Source of the DNA: Streptomyces cinerochromogenes
Lineage (GTDB): Bacteria > Actinomycetota > Actinomycetes > Streptomycetales > Streptomycetaceae
Length of the DNA: 64,000 nucleotides
NCBI RefSeq assembly: GCF_014648635.1
Contig: NZ_BMRM01000006.1
Coordinates: 62,001 to 126,000, forward strand
Direction: 5' to 3'
Position 1 is the stretch's first letter. Each line of letters begins with the position of its first letter. The notes under the pieces were generated by a model, which was not told where the DNA came from, searched no databases, and saw only the letters and a program-made list of their open reading frames with translations. Both the position numbers and the translations under genes were made by a program. This document shows positions 17,121-25,953 of this stretch, piece after piece.

Positions 17121-18527
17121 TCACGAAACGGCCGGGAGGCTCCCGTCGGCCACCGAGGCGATCCGGTCCCGCAGCCGCTCCACGTACAGCCGCATGGTCT
17201 TCGCCGCGACGTCCGTGTCCGGGTACCTGCTCGCCAGCCACAGCCCCTCCGGCAGCCGGTTCACCCACACGCACACCTGGTCCCCGTACGACACCCGCAT
17301 CAGCCCGTACGCCTTCCACTGCGCCCACCGCCCGGCGCCCGGGATGGCGCGGGCGTCGACGTACGACACGATCGAGTACAGGTCCGGGGAGGTCGGCCGG
17401 AAGTCCGCGCCGAGCAGCCGCAGCACCCGGGCCAGCGGCATCCGGGCCAGCGACCGGTTCGCCTGCAGCTCGGCACGGACCGCCCGCAGCGCCTCCGGGA
17501 AGCCGCGGGTGCGGCCCACCGGCACCTCGATCGGGGCGCCGCCCACGTACCAGCCCACCGAGTCGCTCCACCGCGACTTCACCCGGGTGTGGAACGGCAC
17601 CACCGTCCGGTACACCGGCCGCCCGCCGAGTTCGTGCACGATCAGCGCGGTCGCGGCCAGCATCCCGACCAGGCTGCCGCCGTAGGGCCGGCAGTACGCC
17701 TCGAACGCCGCCGCCGCGTCCGCGTCCGCCAGCGGCTCGCACATCATCTGCTGCCGGGGCAGCGGACCGCCCGGAGTGAGGCCCAGGTCGACCGGGAAGC
17801 CCGGCAGGGTCCCGTCGCAGCGGCGGATGAACTCCCGCCAGCGGTCCACGACCGCGTGCCGGCCGTCGATGCCGTCCGCGCCGGCCCGCTCCATCTCGCA
17901 GAAGTCGACGTAACTCGCGGGCGGCACACCGTGGTCCGGCTCGCTCCCGGCCAGGCCCGCCGCGTACAGCTCGTGGATCTCGGCGGCGATCCGCTGGAGG
18001 GAGTAGGCGTCGACGTTGCTGTGGTCGAACGCCATGTACAGGCTCGCGCCGTCGTCGCGTACGACCGCCGTGTAGATGAGGTTGGGCCAGCGCAGCGCGT
18101 CCGCGACCGTGTCGAAGCGGTGCTGGAGGTGCCGGGCGAGACCGTCCGCGTCGGGGAAGTGGCCGGCCTCCTCCCGGCGCAGGGACACGTCGGCCGCGTC
18201 GAGGGTGAACCGGCGCAGCTCGTCGCCGGCCCAGCGGAAGCCGCTGCGCAGCGTCTCGTGCCGCAGGGTCCAGGTGTGCAGGGCCCGCTCCAGCACGTCG
18301 AGGTCGACCGGGCCGGGCAGGTCGAAGGCGGTACCGAGCCAGGTCGGCACGAACAGCCCGTCCTCCCGGACGCACCGTGCCGTCCTGATGTGCGACTCCT
18401 GGATGTAGGCGGGCGGCCGGGAGTCGTCCGGGAGCGCCGTCGCCGCCGCGACGGTCGCCGGACTCAGCGTCCACTCGACGAGCCGTCCCGGCCGGACCTC
18501 GCAGCGCTGGATGTCAGTGATTCGCAC
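17121..18527 (-). CDS. Stand-alone condensation-domain (NRPS/PapA-type acyltransferase superfamily) protein
   Basis: About 468 residues, the size of one condensation domain. The GTG at 18527 is chosen for its GGGAGA ribosome site; the upstream open frame looks non-coding. Condensation landmarks: LHTWTLRHETLRSGF (83-97), the active-site region FDHSNVDAYS (167-176) and a late VPFHTRVKSRW / VGWYVGG region. The usual HHxxxDG is DHSNVDA here: the catalytic second His and the structural Asp are kept, the first His is Asp and Gly is Ala. No adenylation or carrier domain is present. It could be an acyl or aminoacyl transferase acting on free or CoA/ACP-bound substrates; product unknown. Confidence 0.8.
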   Translation of the reverse strand: MRITDIQRCEVRPGRLVEWTLSPATVAAATALPDDSRPPAYIQESHIRTARCVREDGLFVPTWLGTAFDLPGPVDLDVLERALHTWTLRHETLRSGFRWAGDELRRFTLDAADVSLRREEAGHFPDADGLARHLQHRFDTVADALRWPNLIYTAVVRDDGASLYMAFDHSNVDAYSLQRIAAEIHELYAAGLAGSEPDHGVPPASYVDFCEMERAGADGIDGRHAVVDRWREFIRRCDGTLPGFPVDLGLTPGGPLPRQQMMCEPLADADAAAAFEAYCRPYGGSLVGMLAATALIVHELGGRPVYRTVVPFHTRVKSRWSDSVGWYVGGAPIEVPVGRTRGFPEALRAVRAELQANRSLARMPLARVLRLLGADFRPTSPDLYSIVSYVDARAIPGAGRWAQWKAYGLMRVSYGDQVCVWVNRLPEGLWLASRYPDTDVAAKTMRLYVERLRDRIASVADGSLPAVS

Positions 18528-18695
18528 GCGTCTCCCATCGCAGAAGGGGGCCCCTGGATGCGGGCCCCCCTCCAAGGCAATGCCGTGGGACGCGGCCGGG
18601 ACATGCCCGTCCGGTTCATTTCAACGGAACGGGTGGCAGGCCGAACGCGGAAGTGATTAACCGTCGGTGACCACGGGGGAGTGCGCGCCAGAGGT

Positions 18696-19658
18696 TCACC
18701 CGACGGTGATCGAGTCGAGTTTCGCGCGCAGGTACGTGTGCGAGTCGACGGGCGGGTACGCCACCCGCCCCACCGGCGCCGGCAGCGACTCCACCAGCGT
18801 GCCCGGCGTGCACTCCCCGAAGTACACCAGGGAGATCAGCTCCTCGCCGGGCGCGTCCAGGGGCGGAGGCAGCACCCGGTGCCTGCCCGACCGCCACCGG
18901 TCCCCGGTCCAACGGGCCAGCAGGTCACCGATGTTGACGGTGAGGGCGGCCGGATCGTACGGCGCGTCCCGCCAGCCCTCCTCGTCCGTGTGGACCTGCA
19001 GCCCGCCCCGCCCGGCCTGCCGGTCCAGGACGGTGACCGTCCCGAAGTCGGTGTGCGGGCCGATCCGGAACTGCCCCGGCTGCGGCTCCCCGACGACCTC
19101 CGTGCCCGGATACCAGTTGATGTTGAAGCCGTACGTCGGACGGTCCATGTGCCGGGCGAAGAAGTCGGCGCCCAGGCCCAGCGCGCACGCCAGCAGGGAC
19201 AGCAGCTCCTTCTCCAGCGCGGCCATCCGGCCCAGGTACTCCTCGCACAGCCCGCGCAGCGCGGGCACCTCCGCCGGCCACACGTTCGGCGCGTACCACT
19301 CGGCGTTGACGACCGGGTCCTCGAACGGCTCGGCGGTGGCGAAGGTGAGCGACTCCTTCAGGTCCGGCGGGGTCTCGGTGCCCTCCGCGTACCCGTTGGC
19401 CTCGGTGCCCGGACCCAGCCAGCCGCGCCCGCCGACCCTCGCCGCGTACCGCTGCTTGACCTCGGCGGGCAGCAGGAAGAACTCCCGGGCCGCGGCCCGG
19501 ATCCCGGCCCGCAGCCCGGGATCCACCCCATGTCCGGTGACCAGCAGGAACCCGGCGGCCTGGAGGGCCTGGTCGACGTCACGGGCCAGCGCGGCACGCG
19601 TCATCGCGTCCCCCACGGTCCAGCGCCGCAGATCGATGGTGGGAATCACACGGCCCAT
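18696..19658 (-). CDS. 2-oxoglutarate/Fe(II)-dependent oxygenase (isopenicillin N synthase-like)
   Basis: About 320 residues from the ATG at 19658 (GGTGGAAG upstream). The N-terminal DIOX_N part is VIPTIDLRRW and GFLLVTGHGVDPGLR; the Fe(II) facial triad is H202 and D204 (PHTDFGTVTVL) and H260 (RSGRHRVLPP). Such enzymes hydroxylate, desaturate or cyclise small molecules, mostly using 2-oxoglutarate. The substrate is unknown. It is 169 bp upstream of, and on the same strand as, the condensation-domain gene. Its 5' end is 88 bp from the divergent ubiD-like gene. Confidence 0.88.
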   Translation of the reverse strand: MGRVIPTIDLRRWTVGDAMTRAALARDVDQALQAAGFLLVTGHGVDPGLRAGIRAAAREFFLLPAEVKQRYAARVGGRGWLGPGTEANGYAEGTETPPDLKESLTFATAEPFEDPVVNAEWYAPNVWPAEVPALRGLCEEYLGRMAALEKELLSLLACALGLGADFFARHMDRPTYGFNINWYPGTEVVGEPQPGQFRIGPHTDFGTVTVLDRQAGRGGLQVHTDEEGWRDAPYDPAALTVNIGDLLARWTGDRWRSGRHRVLPPPLDAPGEELISLVYFGECTPGTLVESLPAPVGRVAYPPVDSHTYLRAKLDSITVG

Positions 19659-19746
19659 GCTTCCACCCCTCGCCGCCCGCCGCCGCGGTTCCTGGGGAGC
19701 GACCCGGTGACGGGGCCGGGGTGGCGGGTGGTCGATACTGGGACAC

Positions 19747-21204
19747 ATGGCTTACGACGATCTTCGCTCCCTGCTGCGGGCGCTGGAGCGCGAGGGAGAC
19801 CTCAAGCGCATCAAGGCCGAGGTCGACCCGTATCTCGAAGTCGGGGAGATCGTCGACCGGGTGCAGAAGTCCGGCGGCCCGGCGCTGCTCTTCGAGAACG
19901 TGCGCGGCTCGGACATGCCCCTCGCCATGAACGTGTACGGCACCGACCGCCGCCTGCTGAAGGCGCTCGGCCTGAAGTCGTACGGCGAGATCTCCGAGAA
20001 GATCGGCGGTCTGCTGCGGCCCGAGCTGCCGCACGGCTTCGTCGGCGTGCGGGAGGCCTTCGGCAAGCTGGGCGCGATGACCCACGTCCCGCCGAGGAAG
20101 GTGAAGTCCGACAACGCGCCGGTCCAGGAGGTCGTCCTGCACGGCGACGACGTCGACCTCGACCGGCTCCCCGCGCTGTTCACCTGGCCGAAGGACGGCG
20201 GCTCCTTCTTCAACCTGGGCCTGACCCACACCAAGGACCCCGAGACCGGCATCCGCAACCTCGGCCTGTACCGCCTCCAGCGCCACGACCGGCGCACGAT
20301 CGGCATGCACTGGCAGATCCACAAGGACAGCCGCAACCACTACCAGGTCGCGGCCCGGCGCGGCGAGCGCCTGCCCGTGGCGATCGCCTTCGGCTGCCCG
20401 CCCGCCGTGACCTACGCCTCGACGGCGCCGCTGCCGGGCGACATCGACGAGTACCTGTTCGCCGGCTTCGTCTCCGGCAAGCGGATCGAGATGGTCGACT
20501 GCAAGACGGTCCCGCTCCAGGTCCCGGCGCAGGCCGAGGTCGTCCTGGAGGGCTGGCTGGAACCGGGCGAGATGCTGCCCGAGGGCCCCTTCGGCGACCA
20601 CACCGGCTTCTACACCCCGCAGGAACCCTTCCCCGCGCTGAGGATCGACTGCGTGACGATGCGCAAGCGGCCGCTGCTCCAGTCGATCGTCGTAGGCCGC
20701 CCGCCCACGGAGGACGGCCCGCTGGGCCGCGCCACGGAACGCTTCTTCCTCCCGCTCCTCAAGATCATCGTCCCGGACATCGTGGACTACCACCTGCCCG
20801 AGTCCGGCGGCTTCCACAACTGCGCGATCGTCTCGATCGACAAGAAGTACCCGAAGCACGCGCAGAAGGTCATGCACGCGATCTGGGGGGCGCACATGAT
20901 GTCCCTCACCAAGCTGATCGTCGTCGTCGACGCCGACTGCGACGTCCACGACCTGCACGAGGTGTCCTGGCGGGCCCTCGGCAACACCGACTACGCCCGG
21001 GACCTCACAGTCGTGGAAGGCCCCGTCGACCACCTGGACCACGCCTCCTACCAGCAGTTCTGGGGCGGCAAGGCGGGCATCGACGCGACCCGGAAGTGGC
21101 CCGAGGAGGGCTACACCCGCGACGGCGGCTGGCCGGACATGGTGGAGTCCGACCCGGAGACGGCCGCCCTGGTGGACCGCCGCTGGAAGGAGTACGGACT
21201 GTGA
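19747..21204 (+). CDS. UbiD-family decarboxylase, menaquinone biosynthesis
   Basis: About 485 residues, full length for UbiD. Features include LLRALEREGDLKRI, GGPALLFENVRGSDMP, the prFMN and Mn/K site region NYHYQVAARRGERL-like stretch NHYQVAARRGERLPVAIAFG, and EGPFGDHTGFYTPQ. UbiD enzymes need prenylated FMN made by UbiX, whose gene is 0.9 kb downstream. In the futalosine pathway it is the candidate for decarboxylating the 1,4-dihydroxy-6-naphthoate intermediate before or after prenylation. It overlaps mqnP by 4 bp (GTGA). Confidence 0.92.
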   Translation: MAYDDLRSLLRALEREGDLKRIKAEVDPYLEVGEIVDRVQKSGGPALLFENVRGSDMPLAMNVYGTDRRLLKALGLKSYGEISEKIGGLLRPELPHGFVGVREAFGKLGAMTHVPPRKVKSDNAPVQEVVLHGDDVDLDRLPALFTWPKDGGSFFNLGLTHTKDPETGIRNLGLYRLQRHDRRTIGMHWQIHKDSRNHYQVAARRGERLPVAIAFGCPPAVTYASTAPLPGDIDEYLFAGFVSGKRIEMVDCKTVPLQVPAQAEVVLEGWLEPGEMLPEGPFGDHTGFYTPQEPFPALRIDCVTMRKRPLLQSIVVGRPPTEDGPLGRATERFFLPLLKIIVPDIVDYHLPESGGFHNCAIVSIDKKYPKHAQKVMHAIWGAHMMSLTKLIVVVDADCDVHDLHEVSWRALGNTDYARDLTVVEGPVDHLDHASYQQFWGGKAGIDATRKWPEEGYTRDGGWPDMVESDPETAALVDRRWKEYGL

Positions 21205-22097
21205 CGACGGCTGCTCTTCCCCAGCCCGGCCGCACCAAGGCCTTCCTCCGCCTGGTGATGATCGAGCACTCGGTCTTCGCGCTGCCCTTCGCCTACATCG
21301 CCTCCCTCACGGCGATGTACGAGTGGGACCGGAACATCCACTGGGGCCGGCTGCTCCTGGTCACGGTGTGCATGGTCGGCCTGCGCACCTTCGCCATGGC
21401 GGTCAACCGGATCATCGACCGCGAGATCGACGCCCGGAACCCGCGCACGGCCCAGCGCGAGCTGGTGACCGGCGCGATGTCGGTGCGGCACGCCTGGACG
21501 GGTGCCCTGATCGCCCTGGTGGTGTTCCTCGGCGCGGCGGCCCTGCTGAACCCGCTCTGCCTGGCCCTGGCCCCGGTCGCGGTGATCCCGATGGTGGTCT
21601 ACCCCTACGGGAAACGCTTCACCAACTTCCCGCAGGCCATCCTCGGCCTCGCCCAGTCCATGGGCCCGATCGGCGGCTGGCTGGCGATCAGCGGCGAGTG
21701 GTCCTGGACGGCGGTGATCCTGGGCCTGGCCGTCGGCGTCTGGATCGGCGGCTTCGACCTGATCTACGCCTGCCAGGACGTGGAGACCGACCGCGAGATC
21801 GGCGTGATGTCGGTCCCGGCCCGCTTCGGCGTGCCGGCCGCGATCTGGGGCGCGCGGGTGTGCCACACCATCACGACGGCCCTGTTCGTCTGGTACGCCC
21901 TGGCCACCCACGCCGGAGCGTTCTTCTGGCTGGGCCTGCTGATCGTCGCCGGCGCGTTCCTCTACGAGCACACCATCGTCCGCCCGCACGACCTGTCCCG
22001 GGTGAACAGGGCGTTCTTCAGCGTCAACGGGTTCATCGGCATTGCCCTGTTCGTGTGCGCGCTGCTGGATCTCGTCGTCCGGGGTCTGACCGTCTGA
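21201..22097 (+). CDS. mqnP: Menaquinone biosynthesis prenyltransferase MqnP (UbiA superfamily)
   Basis: About 298 residues with eight or so membrane helices. The two Asp-rich motifs that bind Mg-prenyl diphosphate are NRIIDREIDARNPRTAQR (about residues 73-90) and DVETDREIG. The enzyme attaches the polyprenyl chain to the naphthoate ring in the membrane. The GTG start is embedded in the ubiD stop codon, and the true start is certain from the UbiA N-terminus (LVMIEHSVFALPFAYIA). A long open frame continues upstream in the same phase but is antisense or overlapping noise. Confidence 0.93.
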   Translation: MTTAALPQPGRTKAFLRLVMIEHSVFALPFAYIASLTAMYEWDRNIHWGRLLLVTVCMVGLRTFAMAVNRIIDREIDARNPRTAQRELVTGAMSVRHAWTGALIALVVFLGAAALLNPLCLALAPVAVIPMVVYPYGKRFTNFPQAILGLAQSMGPIGGWLAISGEWSWTAVILGLAVGVWIGGFDLIYACQDVETDREIGVMSVPARFGVPAAIWGARVCHTITTALFVWYALATHAGAFFWLGLLIVAGAFLYEHTIVRPHDLSRVNRAFFSVNGFIGIALFVCALLDLVVRGLTV

Positions 22098-22152
22098 GGG
22101 GGTCGGCCCCACCCGGCCTGAGCACGCTCGGGCGCGCCGGTACGCTCAAGGT

Positions 22153-22839
22153 GTGAACGCAGGAGAAACGCAGCGCGTGCCTTGGATCGTGGGGGTGTCC
22201 GGAGCTTCCGGAACGCCGTACGCGGCTGCGGTGCTGCGAGCGCTGCTGGAGGCCGGCGAAGCGGTGGACCTCGTGGTCAGCCGGGCCTCCCGGCTGACGC
22301 TGCTGGACGAGACGGGCATCGCGTTCCGGGACGCCCACTGGCAGGACGACCTGCGGGAATGGCTCGCCCGGGGCGCCGACGGCAAGCCCGGCACCTTCGA
22401 CACGGACATCAGCGGGGTCCGGTACTGGAACGCGGGCGACCTCGCCGCCGGCCCGTCCTCGGGCTCGTACCCGGCGAAGGGGATGCTCATCGTGCCCGCC
22501 TCCACCGCCTGTGTCGCCGGCGTGGCCCTCGGCCTGTCGAAGGACCTGCTCCAGCGCACGGCGAGCGTCACACTGAAGGAGCGCCGGACGCTGGTCGTGG
22601 CCGTACGGGAGACCCCGCTGAACGGGCAGACGCTGCGCCACCTCGTCGCCCTGGACGACGCCGGCGCCACGGTCGTCCCGGCCTCGCCCGCCTTCTACGC
22701 GGGCGCCACCCACATCCAGGACCTCGTGGACTTCGTGGCCGGCCGGGTGCTGGACGCGGCCGGTGTCGCACACGGCCTGTACCGGCGCTGGCGGGGCGAG
22801 CTGGGCGGCGGCTCGGCGGCCGGCCGGCCGGGCAAGTAG
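22153..22839 (+). CDS. ubiX: Flavin prenyltransferase UbiX
   Basis: About 228 residues, GTG start. The flavin site VGVSGASGTPYAAAVLRALLE, the central PASTACVAGVALGLSKDLLQR and the VVAVRETPLN motif are those of UbiX/Pad1, which makes prenylated FMN from FMNH2 and dimethylallyl (pyro)phosphate. That cofactor is needed by the UbiD enzyme in the same operon. Start lies 55 bp after mqnP. Confidence 0.93.
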   Translation: MNAGETQRVPWIVGVSGASGTPYAAAVLRALLEAGEAVDLVVSRASRLTLLDETGIAFRDAHWQDDLREWLARGADGKPGTFDTDISGVRYWNAGDLAAGPSSGSYPAKGMLIVPASTACVAGVALGLSKDLLQRTASVTLKERRTLVVAVRETPLNGQTLRHLVALDDAGATVVPASPAFYAGATHIQDLVDFVAGRVLDAAGVAHGLYRRWRGELGGGSAAGRPGK

Positions 22840-22893
22840 CAGTACGTACGTACCTCATCACTTCAGGAACTTTCACCGGAAGGCTTCGATCGC

Positions 22894-23349
22894 ATGGACG
22901 CGGTGGACAGGCAGCTCATCCAGGCCCTGAGGGAGAACGGCCGGGCCTCGTACGCGGAGCTGGGGCGCCTTGTCGGCCTGTCGGGCCCCAGCGTCACCGA
23001 CCGCATCAACCGGCTGGAGGCGGCCGGTGTCATCACCGGCTACCGCGCCACGGTGGACGCGGCCTCCCTCGGCCTCGGTGTCACCGCTCTGATCGGCATC
23101 TCGCTCTCCGACGCCGCCGACCACGAGGACGTCGCCCAGCGGCTGCGGGACCTGCCGGAGATCGAGGACTGCTGGTTCATCGCCGGCGACGACTCGTACA
23201 TGCTCAAGGTCCGGGCGACGGACGTGGACGGCCTGGAGCGGATCATCCGCCGGCTCAGCGGGACGAAGGGCGTCTCCCGCACCCGTACCACGATCGTGCT
23301 CTCCACGAAGTGGGAGAACCGGGTCGGGGAACTGCCCGAGGAGGTCTAG
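22894..23349 (+). CDS. Lrp/AsnC-family transcriptional regulator
   Basis: About 151 residues. N-terminal winged HTH (MDAVDRQLIQALRENGRASYAELGRLVGLSGPSVTDRINRLE is the family signature region, residues 1-42) and a C-terminal RAM ligand-binding domain (about 65-145, including DCWFIAGDDSYMLKVRATDVDGLE). Members form octamers that sense amino acids or other small molecules. It sits between ubiX and mqnE on the same strand with a 55-bp gap, which contains a GTACGTACGTAC stretch. Regulation of the menaquinone genes is a reasonable guess. Confidence 0.92.
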   Translation: MDAVDRQLIQALRENGRASYAELGRLVGLSGPSVTDRINRLEAAGVITGYRATVDAASLGLGVTALIGISLSDAADHEDVAQRLRDLPEIEDCWFIAGDDSYMLKVRATDVDGLERIIRRLSGTKGVSRTRTTIVLSTKWENRVGELPEEV

Positions 23350-23431
23350 GCGCGCTGCGCCGTTGGGGGCGCCACCCGCCGCGAGAGCGGGGGAGTACCG
23401 TTGGCCGGAGTTGTCGGAGAAAGGTGTTGGC

Positions 23432-24595
23432 ATGGACGTCGGGCTCAAGCGCGAGCTGGAGGAGAAGGTCCGCTCCGGTGAGCGGCTGACCCGCGAGGAC
23501 GGCATCGCGCTGTACGAGTCGGACGACCTGGCCTGGCTGGGCGGGCTCGCCCACGAGGTGCGCACCCGCAAGAACGGTGACGTCGTCCACTTCAACGTCA
23601 ACCGGCACCTCAACATGACCAACGTGTGCACGGCCTCCTGCGCCTACTGCTCGTTCCAGCGCAAGCCGGGCGAGAAGGACGCGTACACGATGCGCATCGA
23701 GGAGGCCGTCAAGCTCGCCAAGGCGATGGAGTCGGAGAACCTCACCGAGCTGCACATCGTCAACGGCCTGCACCCGAACCTGCCCTGGCGGTACTACCCC
23801 CGCTCCCTGCGGGAGCTGAAGGCGGCCCTCCCGGACGTCTCGCTGAAGGCGTTCACCGCCACGGAGATCCACCACTTCGAGACGATCAGCGGCCTGTCGG
23901 CGTCCGAGATCCTGGACGAGCTGATCGACGCGGGCCTGGAGTCCCTCACCGGCGGCGGCGCGGAGATCTTCGACTGGGAGGTCCGGCAGCACATCGTGGA
24001 CCACCGCACCCACTGGGAGGACTGGTCCCGCATCCACCGCCTGGCGCACGAGAAGGGTCTGAAGACCCCGTGCACCATGCTGTACGGCCACATCGAGGAG
24101 CCGAGGCACCGCGTCGACCACGTCCTCCGGCTCCGTGAGCTGCAGGACGAGACGAACGGCTTCCAGGTCTTCATCCCGCTGCGCTACCAGCACGACTTCG
24201 TGGACATGAAGGACGGCAAGATCCGCAACCGCCTTCAGGCCCGCACCCAGATGGCCACGGGCGCGGAGGCCCTGAAGACCTTCGCGGTGTCGCGGCTGCT
24301 GTTCGACAACGTCCCGCACGTCAAGGTCTTCTGGGTCATGCACGGCGTCCAGACCGCCCAGCTGGCCCTCCAGCACGGCGCGGACGACATGGACGGCTCG
24401 GTCGTCGAGTACAAGATCACCCACGACGCGGACAACTACGGCACGCCGAACAAGCTGACCCGCGAGGACCTCCTGGAACTGATCCGCGACGCGGGCTTCC
24501 GCCCGGTGGAACGGAACACGCGCTACGAGATCATCCGCGAGTACGACGGCCCGGACCCCGCGCGCCGGGAGTCGCCGCAGCCGATGCGCGTCTGA
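23432..24595 (+). CDS. mqnE: Aminofutalosine synthase MqnE
   Basis: About 387 residues. Radical-SAM cysteines C66, C70 and C73 (CTASCAYC) bind the 4Fe-4S cluster. The enzyme adds the adenosyl radical to the enolpyruvyl group of 3-[(1-carboxyvinyl)oxy]benzoate, the MqnA product, giving aminofutalosine. Characteristic stretches are NVNRHLNMTNVC, HIVNGLHPNLPWRYYP and GGGAEIFDWEVR. The ATG at 23432 has GGAGAAAGG upstream; the frame extends 69 bp further without a better start. Confidence 0.95.
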   Translation: MDVGLKRELEEKVRSGERLTREDGIALYESDDLAWLGGLAHEVRTRKNGDVVHFNVNRHLNMTNVCTASCAYCSFQRKPGEKDAYTMRIEEAVKLAKAMESENLTELHIVNGLHPNLPWRYYPRSLRELKAALPDVSLKAFTATEIHHFETISGLSASEILDELIDAGLESLTGGGAEIFDWEVRQHIVDHRTHWEDWSRIHRLAHEKGLKTPCTMLYGHIEEPRHRVDHVLRLRELQDETNGFQVFIPLRYQHDFVDMKDGKIRNRLQARTQMATGAEALKTFAVSRLLFDNVPHVKVFWVMHGVQTAQLALQHGADDMDGSVVEYKITHDADNYGTPNKLTREDLLELIRDAGFRPVERNTRYEIIREYDGPDPARRESPQPMRV

Positions 24596-24630
24596 CTCTT
24601 CCGCCCACCCACGGCGGGTACTCGGGCCGC

Positions 24631-25294
24631 ATGCCGACCACCCGAGCCCCCGAGGACGCCTACACGGCGGCGCCCTTCGTCCCCAAGGGCGCCGACCTGG
24701 AAGCCCTCCGCCGAGCCGCCGGAGACTGCCGTGGCTGCCCGCTCCACCGGGCCGCCACCCAGACGGTCTTCGGCGCCGGAAGCACCGAGGCCCGCGTCAT
24801 GCTGGTGGGGGAGCAGCCCGGTGACCAGGAGGACCGCCGGGGCAGGCCCTTCGTCGGCCCGGCGGGCAAGCTGCTCGACCGGGCGCTCGAAGAGGCCGGT
24901 ATCGACCCCGCCGATGCCTATGTGACCAACGCGGTCAAGCACTTCAAGTTCACCCGGTCCGAGCCCCGCAAGCGCCGCATCCACAAGGCGCCGAGCCTCA
25001 GGGAGATGACGGCCTGCGGCCCCTGGCTGGCGGCCGAACTGGCGCTGGTGGAGCCGGAGCTGATCGTGGTGCTCGGCGCCACGGCCGGGAAGGCGCTGCT
25101 GGGGTCGTCGTTCCGGGTGGGCGAGGTGCGCGGGACCGTGCTGGAGCGGGAGATCCACGGCCGGCCGGCCGGAGCGGCTGGTGCCCACCGTGCACCCGTC
25201 CTCCGTGCTGCGCGCGCAGGACGACAAGGAGCGCAGGGCGGCGTACGAGGGCCTGGTGGCCGATCTGAAGGTGGCCGCGCACGCCCTCGGGTAG
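24631..25294 (+). pseudogene. UdgX-type uracil-DNA glycosylase, frameshifted near the 3' end
   Basis: The first 180 codons read as a family-4-like uracil-DNA glycosylase: CRGC (33-36) iron-sulfur cysteines, GEQPGDQEDRRGRPFVGPAG active-site region, VTNAVKHFKF and the KRRIH insertion (114-118) that marks UdgX, whose His forms a covalent link to DNA in the mycobacterial enzyme. After EIHGRP the frame is wrong; the expected ending PERLVPTVHPSSVLRA through VAAHALG is present one base out of phase and stops at 25294. The shift falls in the run GGCCGGCCGGCCGG (25159-25172); removing one G restores the gene. Unshifted, translation would run on to 25452 over the next gene and lose the HPSS motif. Real mutation or sequencing error cannot be told apart here. 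Confidence 0.88.
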
Positions 25295-25334
25295 GGGACA
25301 CACACCCCCCTGCGGTAATAGATACACTCCATCC

Positions 25335-25859
25335 GTGCCTCTTACCTTCACCCTGGATCCCGCCCTCACCCCCGCCCTCCGCGACGGCATCCTCGGCCTG
25401 TGGACGGACGTCTCCAACGCGGGCGGCGCCGTCGGCTTCGTCGCCCCGGTGACCCGTGAGGAGATACGCCCGGAGCTGGTCCGGCACTTCGTGCAGATGG
25501 CCGAGGGGCGCACCCGGCTGCTCGTCGGCCACGACGAGGCCGGCGAGGTCGCCGCGGCCGCCTTCCTCACCCGCAACGCGCACCGGCTGATGCCGCACTG
25601 GGTGTGGCTGTACACGGTGATGGTCCACCCCCGGCACCAGGGCAAGGGCTACGGCCGCGACCTGCTGGCCGCCGCCGCGGACGCGGCCCGCGCGATGGAG
25701 GGCGTGGAGGCGATACGGCTGACCTGCCGGGGCGGACACGGGCTGGAGCGGTTCTACGCCTCCTGCGGCTACAAGGAGGTCGGCCGCGTCCCGGACGCCA
25801 TCCGGGTCGCGCCCGGCGACGACCGCGACGAGGTCGTCATGCTGCTGCCCCTCGGCTGA
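25335..25859 (+). CDS. GNAT-family N-acetyltransferase
   Basis: About 174 residues, GTG start. The acetyl-CoA site is VMVHPRHQGKGYGRDLLAAAADAA (V-x-P-x-x-Q-G-x-G motif), with strand LTRNAHRLMPHWVWLYTV before it and GLERFYASCGYKEVGRVP after it. Substrate unknown. The AT-rich TAATAGATACACT just upstream of the GTG suggests a promoter close to the start and a very short or absent leader. Confidence 0.9.
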   Translation: MPLTFTLDPALTPALRDGILGLWTDVSNAGGAVGFVAPVTREEIRPELVRHFVQMAEGRTRLLVGHDEAGEVAAAAFLTRNAHRLMPHWVWLYTVMVHPRHQGKGYGRDLLAAAADAARAMEGVEAIRLTCRGGHGLERFYASCGYKEVGRVPDAIRVAPGDDRDEVVMLLPLG

Positions 25860-25953
25860 CACCGGCCCCCAGTCCCCACCCCCCTGCGTGATCGCCCGCC
25901 GTCCGTGCTTCACTGGACGATGACCCCTTTTGGAATCTGACGACTGGATTGAG

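Noticed and set aside
18681..21200. Very long open frame continuous with mqnP, suggesting a giant fusion protein
   Set aside because: The upstream part is antisense to the oxygenase gene and out of phase with the UbiD gene; composition is Arg/Pro/Gly-rich, and mqnP has a proper GTG at 21201.
25172..25452. C-terminal extension of the UdgX protein past EIHGRP
   Set aside because: The sequence is a frameshifted read of the normal C-terminus and of the next gene, not a new domain.
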